NCBI GenBank assembly: GCA_014529385.2
Contig: CM043942.1
Location: forward strand, 9,116,001-9,180,000
Length of the DNA: 64,000 nt
Source of the DNA: Adiantum capillus-veneris
Taxonomy: Eukaryota; Streptophyta; Polypodiopsida; Polypodiales; Pteridaceae
Direction: 5' to 3'
Of this stretch, positions 56,075-64,000 are shown in pieces (the stretch's first letter is position 1; each line of letters begins with the position of its first letter). The notes under the pieces are model-generated. The model searched no databases and was not told the DNA's origin. It worked only from the letters and a program-made list of their open reading frames with translations. The translations under genes and the position numbers were made by a program.

Positions 56075-57400
56075 GCTATGCATAACCCTTTGCAACAAGT
56101 TGCGCCTTATAGCAATCAATCTCACCATCCGGCTTGCGTTTCAACTTATAAACCCACTTTGTACCGATGGCCTTTTTTCCACGAGGCAAATCACATAAAG
56201 TCCATGTGTCATTTTCTATAAGTGTATCATATTCCGATTACATGGAAGCCATCCAATTTTCTAAATTTTGTGCTTGATCAAAAGATAGAGGTTCCTCAAC
56301 ATCACATAAGCTAGACACAACCAAATCATAACAATCTGATGCATAAGATGCATGGCGAGAACCTGAACAAGTACGACTAGAGAAAGGTGCATCCAATTTG
56401 CTCTCACGCAAAGTATGCACCAGCCATTTTGGCATACCTCTAGCCTACTCATTCTCAACCCTTTCCTCATCAAGTACATCAAGTACATCTGCATCAGTAA
56501 TAGGCTGATCTGTAACATTTTCAGAACCCCTCATAGGTTGTACATTTGCCTCATTGGAATTTACATTCGAACTTCCACCACTAAAAAGAGGCAACAAAGT
56601 GTCATAAATGTCTTTTGAGCTTATATTACTATCTCTAGTACATGACAACAAGGACTGGCCATAATCTTCCACAAAGACAACACCCCATGAAAGATACACT
56701 TTTTTTGCAAATGATACAACTTGTAACCTTTGCTTTTAACACTATAACCAACAAAAATGCATTTGATAGCTTTATCATCCAACTTTCTATGATGTGTTTG
56801 TGGCACCAAAGCATAATCCAAACAACCAAAAATGCGCATGTGCTCAATAGAACGCTTTCTATCATGCCATGCTTTATAAGAAGTCATAGATTGCAAAGCT
56901 TTCATAGGGCACCCGTTAAGTACATAAGTGGCACACATGATGCCCCAAGCCAAAAAACAAATGCAAAAAAGCTTAACTTTTGACCATACATCGTGCCATT
57001 TCCATAAGTGACCTATTTTTTCTCTCAGTAACACCATTTTGTTGAGGCATATAAGACACTGTAATTGGTGTTTTATCCCACGACTAGGTAGAAATTCATT
57101 AAATTTATGAGACATATACTCCTCCCCTTGATCTGAATGGAGGGTGCCCATAGTACATTTTGATATATTTTTAGTCATAGCCAAAAATTGTTTGAAGCAC
57201 ATAAGTAGATACACCCATGCATGCCTGGAGTAATCATCAATGAAAGTCACAAAGTAAAGGTAATTTCCCAAGGATGGAGTTTGCATGGGCCCATAAACAT
57301 CACTATGCACAAGCTGCAACTTGCATGTGGCCTTAACTGAACCATCCTTTGGAAACTCCAAACGCTACATCTTACCTAAAATACAGCCTTCACAAACATG
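56075..57400 (-). pseudogene. pol: Copia copy 2 integrase, linker and RT start
   Basis: The pre-integrase Cys pair HVCEGCILGKM (near 57385) precedes a stop. Then CKLQLVHSDVYGPM (first Asp), FVTFIDDYSRHAWVYLL, GTLHSDQGEEYMS (second Asp) and, in a shifted frame, MPQQNGVTERKNRSLM (Glu). The domain continues with IFGCLDYALVPQTHHRKLDD and KCIFVGYSVKSKGYKLYHL. Further left the linker is Glu/Asn-rich, and an RT start GKKAIGTKWVYKLKRKPDGE is reached before the sequence diverges near 56075. It would insert the element DNA. Several frameshifts. Confidence 0.86.
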
Positions 57401-58970
57401 TTTGACATGTGCTTCAAGAGACGGCAAAGAAGCAACCATACCAAAAGTTTGAAACACAGCACATTGGAAAAAATCAGATTCCCAAAATGTGCATGTAGCC
57501 TTAGAATCCACAATTGCATTTACAAAAATCTACCCACACTTGTCTTACAAAGTGATTTTATACAGCCCACGGTATAAAATGCCAAATGCAACAATTTTAT
57601 CACCAAAACTGAGATCATATATTGTATATCTATTATCCAATAATTTGACTACAAGACCAAGTCTAGCAAGTGCAGATACATACTAAAGATTTTTCTTGAT
57701 CCTAGGTACATACAATGCATCAAGAAGTGTGAAAGAACTGCCATTTGTAGTAGTAAGCATAATATTTCCAACTCCCTTAACTGAATAAGAGGCATTGTTG
57801 GCACAAGTGACTGAATTTCCATGAGGGACATCCTCAAGAGAGGTAAATAAGTCACGATGTGAGGTAATGTGCTTTGTAGCACCACTGTCAAAATATCACA
57901 CATGTGAATATGTAGCAACTAACATGCATGCATCATAGATAGTAGGACCATAAGTACACTCTGTACTAAAATCCCACTCTGCATCTATATCAGAATCACA
58001 ATCTCCTTTCACAGAAGACTCTACAATAGCTACACTTGTATTGGCACCCTGTAGTTGATCCAGGCTCTTTCTTCTTCGTCTCTTTTGCTTTCAATTTTGG
58101 GCACTGCTTGATCAAGTGATCAATAGCTTTAGAATAATTTCAATGCATCTTCTTTTTTTCCTTATCACCAAAATTCACAGACAAATTGATTCCAGCAGAA
58201 GCATTAGAAACATGTGATTTACCACTCGTAGAAGAACCATGAGAAGTGGCTACATTGTTGTACCACCTTTTCTTTGAGCAACAATAGAGGCATGTTCAAT
58301 TGCACGCTATCTAGTCTTGTTTTTTTTTGGAAAGTGACTCTTGCAATAGCAATGTGCATAATGCATCAAACTTGAAAACTTTTGGATTTCCTTGGGTCAT
58401 AAGTCTCCAGTAAAAGTCTGGTATAAATCTGGCAAAGTATCCAAGAACAATCTGCACAATGGAACTGTCAAAAATGACTTCACCTGTAGAAATAAGTTTC
58501 TCAACACCAGCAAGGAAAGTGCCCATTTCATCTTCCTCATGCATAATGTTTGACTCTATCTCTTTACACAATAATGTAATTTTAGCCTCATTGTGACTTG
58601 CAGAAAGACCAGCTAGAATATCCGAAGCCTATTTTGTAGATTTTGCTGAATGAATGTGAGGAGTAATAGTGCACTTCATAGACAATGTGGTCAGTGCATG
58701 AGCTTGCATATATTTTACATCCCAACTATCTTGCTCAGCCATAGGAAAAATAGCTTTGGCAGCAACAATTCACCAAAACCTGCACAATCCTCAACATTGC
58801 CTACATCCTCAGAACCAAGATGTACATCAATGCCCTGCACAATGTTCCAACGCCCTTTGACACTAGAACATGTTGCATCATATAAGCCCATATAGGGTAG
58901 TTGTCCCCATCCAATCTAACCTTAGTAGCAAACATATTGAACACATTTGTGTTGTTGTCAACAGTGGTAA
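57401..58970 (-). pseudogene. gag-pol: Copia copy 2 gag and protease
   Basis: Homologous to 1-1460 on the minus strand. The gag start codon is lost: the place of CCATGGCTGAT reads CCACTGTTGAC near 58967. NNTNVFNMF, LDGDNYPIWAYMMQHVLVSK and HNEAKITLLCKEIESNIMHE follow, with a deletion in the middle. The zinc knuckle has lost its second Cys (NYSKAIDHLIKQC), with a stop before it. Protease and pre-integrase parts are present near 57600-57900 but shifted. It is more decayed than copy 1. Confidence 0.8.
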
Positions 58971-59279
58971 ATGCTACACTTGATGTGAAACTTGTTCAAA
59001 AAGAGGAGAAACAAAGTGGGAACAACACGTGCTATATAGCACAAACCTTAAAAGATTGTAAGGGACTTGCTATACAAAAAATGGTGTTGATAAAAATTTT
59101 GCCCAAAATGACGAAATAGCTTGCGTAGTACTACCTATAGTCGGATTCAGAAATGAGCTCGAATAAAAAATTTGAGTAGCCCAAGTTCTATGAGTGTACG
59201 CTCGCCAAAGCTCACAAAAATCGAAGAAAGTGAGTAGGCATGTGCTGGAGCTGTTGGCGACTAAGCCTGGGAGGATGCA

Positions 59280-59297
59280 ACCTGCTTTGATACCAAT
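59280..59297 (-). other. Primer binding site of copia copy 2
   Basis: The minus strand reads TTGGTATCAAAGCAGG, one G-to-A change from copy 1. Confidence 0.85.
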
Positions 59298-59474
59298 TGT
59301 TGGAATTACGGTTGTAGGAAAATACACACAACTTGGGGAAGATGAAGGAAGCTCAAGACACACAACAGGGAGTGTATTACTTAGTGTGCAATAGAAAGAT
59401 AAGGATGGGCGTATATACAATGCAACGGTCCTAAGTGTGTTCATACACATCACTACCATATATATATAGTAACA
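59298..59474 (-). repeat. 5' LTR of copia copy 2
   Basis: Same TGTTGGAATT ... AGTAACA ends as 1752-1978 on the plus strand. It is 177 bp, because a segment of about 40 bp between ATACAATGC and ACGGTCCTA is missing. Confidence 0.85.
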
Positions 59475-60239
59475 CCACAAACTATGCTACCAAATGGACG
59501 GAGGCGATGGTCTTTGGAGGTCACCATTGATCAAGTGTTAGCGGATTGACCAAACGGGCACCCACCTGGTCGGACACGTAGCATGATACACATTTGTACT
59601 CTATTATTTTCTTGAGCTAGTTTAGTGATAGTCTGTGTCTCCAATTTATAATCATCACACCTAATGATTGGGTAATCCGTTGTCAGTTTTGAAACTTGCA
59701 TTGTGTTCCTCTCTCTTTGATTTTTCATTCAAGTGTAAGCGTTGTCACTTTTGTTGTAGCTCGTGACTAAACGTTTGTGAGACTTAATTGCAAGTTTGAG
59801 TGCTAAAATCACTATTTTTTGACGTTTTGACCATAGGATAGTGCTCTTAGACCATAGGGTGACATTTCTAGATAGTTACGTTGAAAATTTTAGGATCTTT
59901 TTCATGATGGATTTTGATTTTGGTACCTTTCGGATTGTGACTAGACTTGGTAGGATAGTGCTTCTAGGTGTCCTAGACCTCCTCCTAAAGTTTCATTGCA
60001 TTTCGAGTCCGTTTGAGTGTCAAAATGGCGTGATGACTTAGAGTGGTAAGAAAGGACATAGGCAAATTTCCCTTATCATTGAGTAGTGATTTTCTTGTTG
60101 AGTTGGTGTGTTTTCTTGTTAGGTTCATTTCTTGAGGTTGACAACTTCAAAGAGTCTATGTGCCCCATCCGAGTCAGTTCACATTATGTTAGTGTCAGAT
60201 AGCTATGATACATATGTCCATCGCGGTGACTCGCTAACA
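59475..60239 (+). repeat. Right part of a second Tat-like LTR
   Basis: It ends TCGCTAACA directly before a TGGCACC-type PBS, matching the CGCTAACA end of the LTR at 47210. The left end was not found; it may be cut by the copia LTR at 59474. Confidence 0.55.
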
Positions 60240-60240
60240 T

Positions 60241-60258
60241 TGGCACCGTTGCTAGGGA
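60241..60258 (+). other. Primer binding site, TGGCACC variant
   Basis: TGGCACCGTTGCTAGGGA differs at two positions from TGGCGCCGTTGCCGGGGA. It places a Tat-like element on the plus strand here. Confidence 0.8.
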
Positions 60259-61647
60259 TAATGATCCTTAGATGATGAGCGATCTAGTGCATATTTAGAG
60301 CATTCTTTTTTGAAGATTTGTCTTCCATTCCATCTACACCTTTAGTAGCGAAGCAGCTAGACACGGGGTTTAGTGCTTGATAGAGTCCAGAAGTCGAGGA
60401 CTTGTTGGGACTATTCTCAAGAGGTAAAGAGAGTTGTGAGTGAGATAGCCAAAAGCATTTCATTCTTAGGTTTACTCTATGCTTTCAAAGTGCTATTCTA
60501 GTTTTTGTTTTGACTTTATTTTGTACCGTTTTGTTTGTTTTTGTTTCGTGTTTCCTTCCAATACTTACGAGCACTAGGGTAAGTAGAACCTACCACCATC
60601 AATGGGGCTAAAAGAATCAAGTTTAAAATTGTCCAAAACCATATTTTGGCACAAATGACCATAACTCTGAAAAAATAAAAGTTTGATGGTAAGAGCATTA
60701 AAGTTGATTCAAACTCCAAAATAGCTTGCAAAAAGGAATAAAACAAGCTCATAGGACACAATTTGAACAACTTCCTTCTAGTTTTGTTGAGGAACATGGA
60801 TTGTGATCCATGTACCTCTGTGACCAACTGATTGGAGGTTGTTGTCCACTGCTAAAGATTGCTCTTTGACACTAGAATTCTGAGTGTGAACATAAATAGA
60901 ATGCTAAAGTACATCCAAAATTAGAAAATTGAACAAATCTACACAAAACCTTGGTTCTAGTAAAATTTGGGGGAATTAAATTTTTGGTGTTCCAAATTCA
61001 AAAAGGGGTGAGATTTGGCTTCTACAGGGAATAGAGAACCAGCATTAGAGAACCATCATAACAACATTAAGGACAAAATGCTTCCAAACATGGATCGCGA
61101 TCTATGTACCTTTTTGACATTTGAGACTGGTATTTGACTTCTGCATCCCTGATAACTAGTGGAACAACTTTTCCAATAGGGACCATAGAAAAAAATTACA
61201 AAATGTTGATCAAAACACCAAAATTATGCGATAGCCAACAATTGCAAAGCAGACATAAAATTTTGCTTTTGCTTGGAAAAAAGTGATTCAAATTCAAAAA
61301 GATTTGGGGAAGAGTGTCACCATGACATGGACTATAAGTTGACCGAGTTTCATGTCAATGTGAGGTGAAACATGGATCGCGATCCATGTATCTCATCATG
61401 ATCTTTGGCTAAAAATTGACAAGTGGGTAGCTGACACAATTTGAAACACATTTTCCAAAAGAACCATTGGCAAAACAAGTTTACAGAAAAAGTGAAAAGG
61501 GCCAAAAATAGCAGTCAAAAACCACGAGAACAGACTTGAGAATTTACTTTTGGTTGACAAAAACTAGTCCAAATCCAAAACTTTTGATACCATAGCATCC
61601 ACTAAACATGTTGATCCTAATGGTACCAAGAAAAGTCAATTTGGCTT
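60259..61647 (+). other. Leader of the second Tat-like element, palindrome-bearing
   Basis: Non-coding leader after the PBS, cut at 61648 by a gypsy-A LTR fragment. It carries three copies of a 20-bp palindrome at regular spacing. No gag is left. Confidence 0.7.
60794..61389. repeat. Array of palindromes ACATGGATCGCGATCCATGT
   Basis: It is perfect at 61370-61389, with one change at 61088-61107, and as ACATGGATTGTGATCCATGT at 60794-60813. Spacings are 294 and 282 bp. Each is followed by GTA(C/T)CTC or GTACCTT. Sequence between copies is loosely similar at best. Confidence 0.88.
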
Positions 61648-62520
61648 AGAATTTATCAATCCCTCTATCTCAAAGGGGAAAGGGGGACACTTGTCCCAAG
61701 GCTACCCTTGTTGCTTGGTATGACCCTTGCTTGTGATTGGCTAGGCCTGGAGGGGTCCAATGAGCTTCAAGAATGAGCTACAAGGGGGGGTCGACCAAAG
61801 CAAGTAGGGGGTATACTCTCCCACACACACACTCACACACACTCTCATTGTGTATTGTGCAAAGTGAAAGAGCTCCCTCTCCTTCTCCAAGCAAGTACAG
61901 GTTGATAGCCTACACCAATACTCTTGGGTATGGAATGCAAATCCAACCAAGAGCCATGCTTCAATGCTTAAGCTTGCCATATTCTCCATCTTCATTACTA
62001 TGCTATTATGTATGCTAGCAAGAAGAGTGATGATAAGTGAGGAACTAATTCTTTCTCCTATGAAATGTTTCTTCTTCCTCTTTCCTACCCTCATTCCCTG
62101 CTAGCTGTCTCCACCTTCAAAGGTGTTTGATGTCTTGGGACTGAGGCTTGGGAAAATTAATTCTTTCCACAAAAAGTTTATGTTATGCTCGTGATGCATG
62201 AAGCTTTCCATTTTCATTGTATCACCTAGGTCACAAGCAACACAAAGATTGTATTGTAACAAGTGGCTCTTAATGGGAGAAATCATAATACAAATGCCTT
62301 ATTGGAGGGGGGGCTGGCTCCACATAAATCCGGTCCTCAATTGTTGTCATGTTCTCTAAATCTTCTCTCTTGCAAAAGTATTGTTCATGACAAGTTACTA
62401 AATGCTATGTTTAAGTTGCTAACTTCAATTATGTTCACCCGCTATGCTCACAAAGTAATTTCTCAAAAGTACTCTCTCTAATTTCCGCTACTCTCAAGTT
62501 AATAGGCCAATTCCATTACG
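61648..62520 (+). repeat. 5'-truncated gypsy-A LTR (copy A4)
   Basis: It follows the LTR at 17262-19269 from about 18340 onward: CTCAAAGGGGAAAGGGGGAC, GGGGGGTCGACCAA, a CA tract, AACTCTTGG-like and TATGGAATGCAAATCCAACC, to CCATTACG before the PBS position. The final A of CATTACA is G here. Confidence 0.85.
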
Positions 62521-62895
62521 TTGGTATGGTTCTCTTTTCTTGCTTAATAAGAGAGGTCCTTAACTAGCCTATAAATGGTTGATTTTGCTAATTATATTAG
62601 GCTAAGTGGAACTAGATCTATTATTGATTTTTTTGAGCCCACTATGAGGGATATGGTGTACACCTCGGGAGCTTTGGACTTAATAATGGTGTCTTTTTAG
62701 ACTTGCCTACGTCGGAAAGGAGCTAGCCCTCAACAACTCTGCTATGTTAGACCTACTCCACTAATCTCTATAATTAATCATTTTGAGCCGTGGGTGTAGA
62801 TACTTAAGAGCCGATTTTCAAAGTCTAAGAGGAGTGGCAACTAATTTTTTGAATTGCCAAAGCATACAGTAAGTACATACACAAATTTTGTTAAC
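62521..62895 (+). other. gypsy-A4 leader with deleted PBS
   Basis: Where A2 has TTGGTATCGGAGCTATTGG, this copy reads TTGGTATGG: about ten bases including the PBS core are gone. One arm of the conserved stem (AATAATGG, 62682-62689) survives; the other arm is lost. Confidence 0.72.
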
Positions 62896-63440
62896 ATGGC
62901 TGACAATAACCAAGAGAGTAGAATGAACATTGATAGCTTTGATTTTGCACATGAAGGTGCTAATGATGATGCTCCCATGTTTGTCAATTATCTTGCTACT
63001 AGGTTGCAGCAAGCTATGGGCAACCCTGCTTTGCAAGCCGAAGTTACTCAACAACTTCGCGCTTATGGGATTTCCCTTCCTCTCCAAGAGGAGAGAGAGC
63101 TTAGGAGGCCTCTTGAGAAGAGACCCCCAAAAGAAGACTCTCTACCATACAAGAGGAGGAATCCAAAGATCAAGAAAGCAATGAAACTTTAAGTTCCTCT
63201 GAAGATGTGGCTCCACAAAGACGACGGTCTAGATGATCACCAACTCCTCCCAAGAGGAAAAGATCAACACACAGTCCTTGTCCTCCTCACCCCGAAAGAG
63301 AAGAGAGGAAAAAAAGGAAGAAAAGTGCAGAAAGAGGTATCCTCTTCTCCTTCTTCTTCACCTTCCTCCTTTTTCGATGGAAGCTATGGCTATTCTCATA
63401 GAGAATACAAGACGAGAGGACATCGCAAATCAGAAAAATT
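62896..63440 (+). pseudogene. gag: gypsy-A4 gag N-terminal fragment
   Basis: ATG at 62896 gives MADNNQESRMNIDSFDFAHE, the best preserved gag start of the family. DDAPMFVNYLATRLQQAMGN and LQAEVTQQLRAYGISLPLQE follow. The frame stops at 63190. A Ser/Arg/Lys-rich section continues in another frame (SPTPPKRKRSTHSPCP, then a TCTTCTCCTTCTTCTTC run). It is cut off near 63440, before the capsid. Comparison with A1 and A2 identifies it firmly. Confidence 0.82.
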
Positions 63441-64000
63441 CCAAAGAGCAAGCGAGGTTTTTTAAGCAAATAAAAAATCGAGCAAACTAATCCAAGTAAA
63501 CCTCAAGGAGTCTATATAGCCCTGTCACCCCTAATAGCATTTTGGACTTGATTAAACATCAAAGTCTCTTAAAGAATTCATTCTAAGAACACCTCTATGG
63601 AAGCTATCTAGAATGAAGTTTGAGCAAGAAGAAATACACAACTCAACATGCTAACACAACCAAAGAAATTTTATTGTGGAAATCTCACTTAGTTCTACAA
63701 ACATGCTCCACACTATGTTGTTTTTTGGTCAAGTCTCTGTATTCTCAATGATGTCTCTAGTGAGCCTAAGTGGTAGTGCATTATGGTTAGGAATGGGAGC
63801 ACCACTAGAAGACACAAGAAAGAGAGGCAAAAGAAGGCTATCTTGGCAGACCTTTGTTAGGATGACACCATTTTCTCTCAAAAGAAGATCCCTTTCTTTT
63901 GTCACCTTGAGCATGGAAAATGAAAGTGCACATTCATGATTACTTTACACTTTTATTACCCCCCCCCCCCCCCCCCCCAATTAGGTTTGTGTCACTCGAG
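63441..64000. other. Unassigned right end of window
   Basis: No domain is recognisable. A plus-strand frame at 63676-63939 has no motif. The stretch ends with a C tract. Confidence 0.45.
63959..63978. repeat. Poly-C run
   Basis: Twenty C in a row. The length may be affected by sequencing. Confidence 0.9.

Larger units (their letters stand above)
56075..59474 (-). mobile_element. Copia copy 2, same family as 1-1978, truncated within RT
   Basis: Minus strand order: LTR (59298-59474), PBS, gag, protease, integrase and the first residues of RT. It matches copy 1 across LTR, PBS, gag and protease. The RT stops shortly after its N terminus near 56075, so the 3' half and 3' LTR are missing. Confidence 0.88.

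Overview
The window looks like nuclear DNA of a land plant with a large, repeat-choked genome. Retroelement primer sites match plant initiator-Met tRNA (TGGTATCAGAGC type) or the TGGCGCC-type site of plant Ty3/gypsy elements. Ty1/copia and Ty3/gypsy relics, a LINE relic and hAT-type MITEs are stacked on each other, and long CA, CT and GA microsatellites are frequent. The style of the protease region near 41 kb reminds me of predicted proteins from ferns and other non-seed plants, but that is a recollection, not a demonstration. I found no convincing host gene, tRNA or rRNA gene. Every coding region is a retroelement fragment carrying frameshifts or stops.

Layout. 1-1978: minus-strand copia (LTR, PBS, gag, protease) sitting in a minus-strand gypsy gag (1979-2499) with a possible LTR behind it. 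3-9.4 kb: microsatellites, hairpins, a hAT MITE with a perfect 8-bp target duplication (5090-5306), a second MITE amplified into a ~290-bp tandem array (6626-7411), and a LINE 3' fragment (8697-9160). 9.4-20.5 kb: family gypsy-A, comprising an inverted LTR fragment, a complete but decayed element (5' LTR 9980-11532, gag, PR, RT, RNase H, IN, PPT), and an LTR at 17262-19269 that also serves as 5' LTR of a second gag-bearing copy. 20.5-22 kb: copia debris. 22.2-29.3 kb: two copies of a ~2.7-kb non-coding unit 4482 bp apart, separated by two hairpin-plus-CA modules. 29.4-31.3 kb: a short LTR with PBS joined to a third gypsy-A leader and gag.

32.7-44.5 kb: two copies of a Tat-like gypsy gag-protease region in opposite orientation (plus 32.7-36.7 kb, minus 39.5-44.5 kb) flank a truncated copia pol with its 3' LTR (36.7-39.4 kb). 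44.5-48.3 kb: leader, PBS and LTR of the minus-strand Tat-like element. The leader carries the palindrome GTCTATCGCGATAGAC at a ~298-bp period. 49.0-54.4 kb: plus-strand gypsy with a chromodomain-like C terminus, followed by its 3' LTR. 56.1-59.5 kb: a second copy of the first copia family. 59.5-61.6 kb: LTR end, PBS and leader of another Tat-like element (plus strand) with a different palindrome, ACATGGATCGCGATCCATGT, at 282-294 bp spacing. 61.6-63.4 kb: a fourth gypsy-A fragment. 63.4-64 kb: unassigned, ending near a C20 run.

How the parts work together. These elements would each encode Gag, protease, integrase and reverse transcriptase for copy-and-paste movement, primed from the tRNA site next to the 5' LTR and from the purine tract before the 3' LTR. 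None visible here is intact. The most unusual signals are the two leader arrays of long CpG-containing palindromes. Next are the two LTRs that have a PPT on one side and a PBS on the other, the conserved leader stem in gypsy-A, the second protease-like domain in the Tat-like family, and the MITE that became a tandem repeat.
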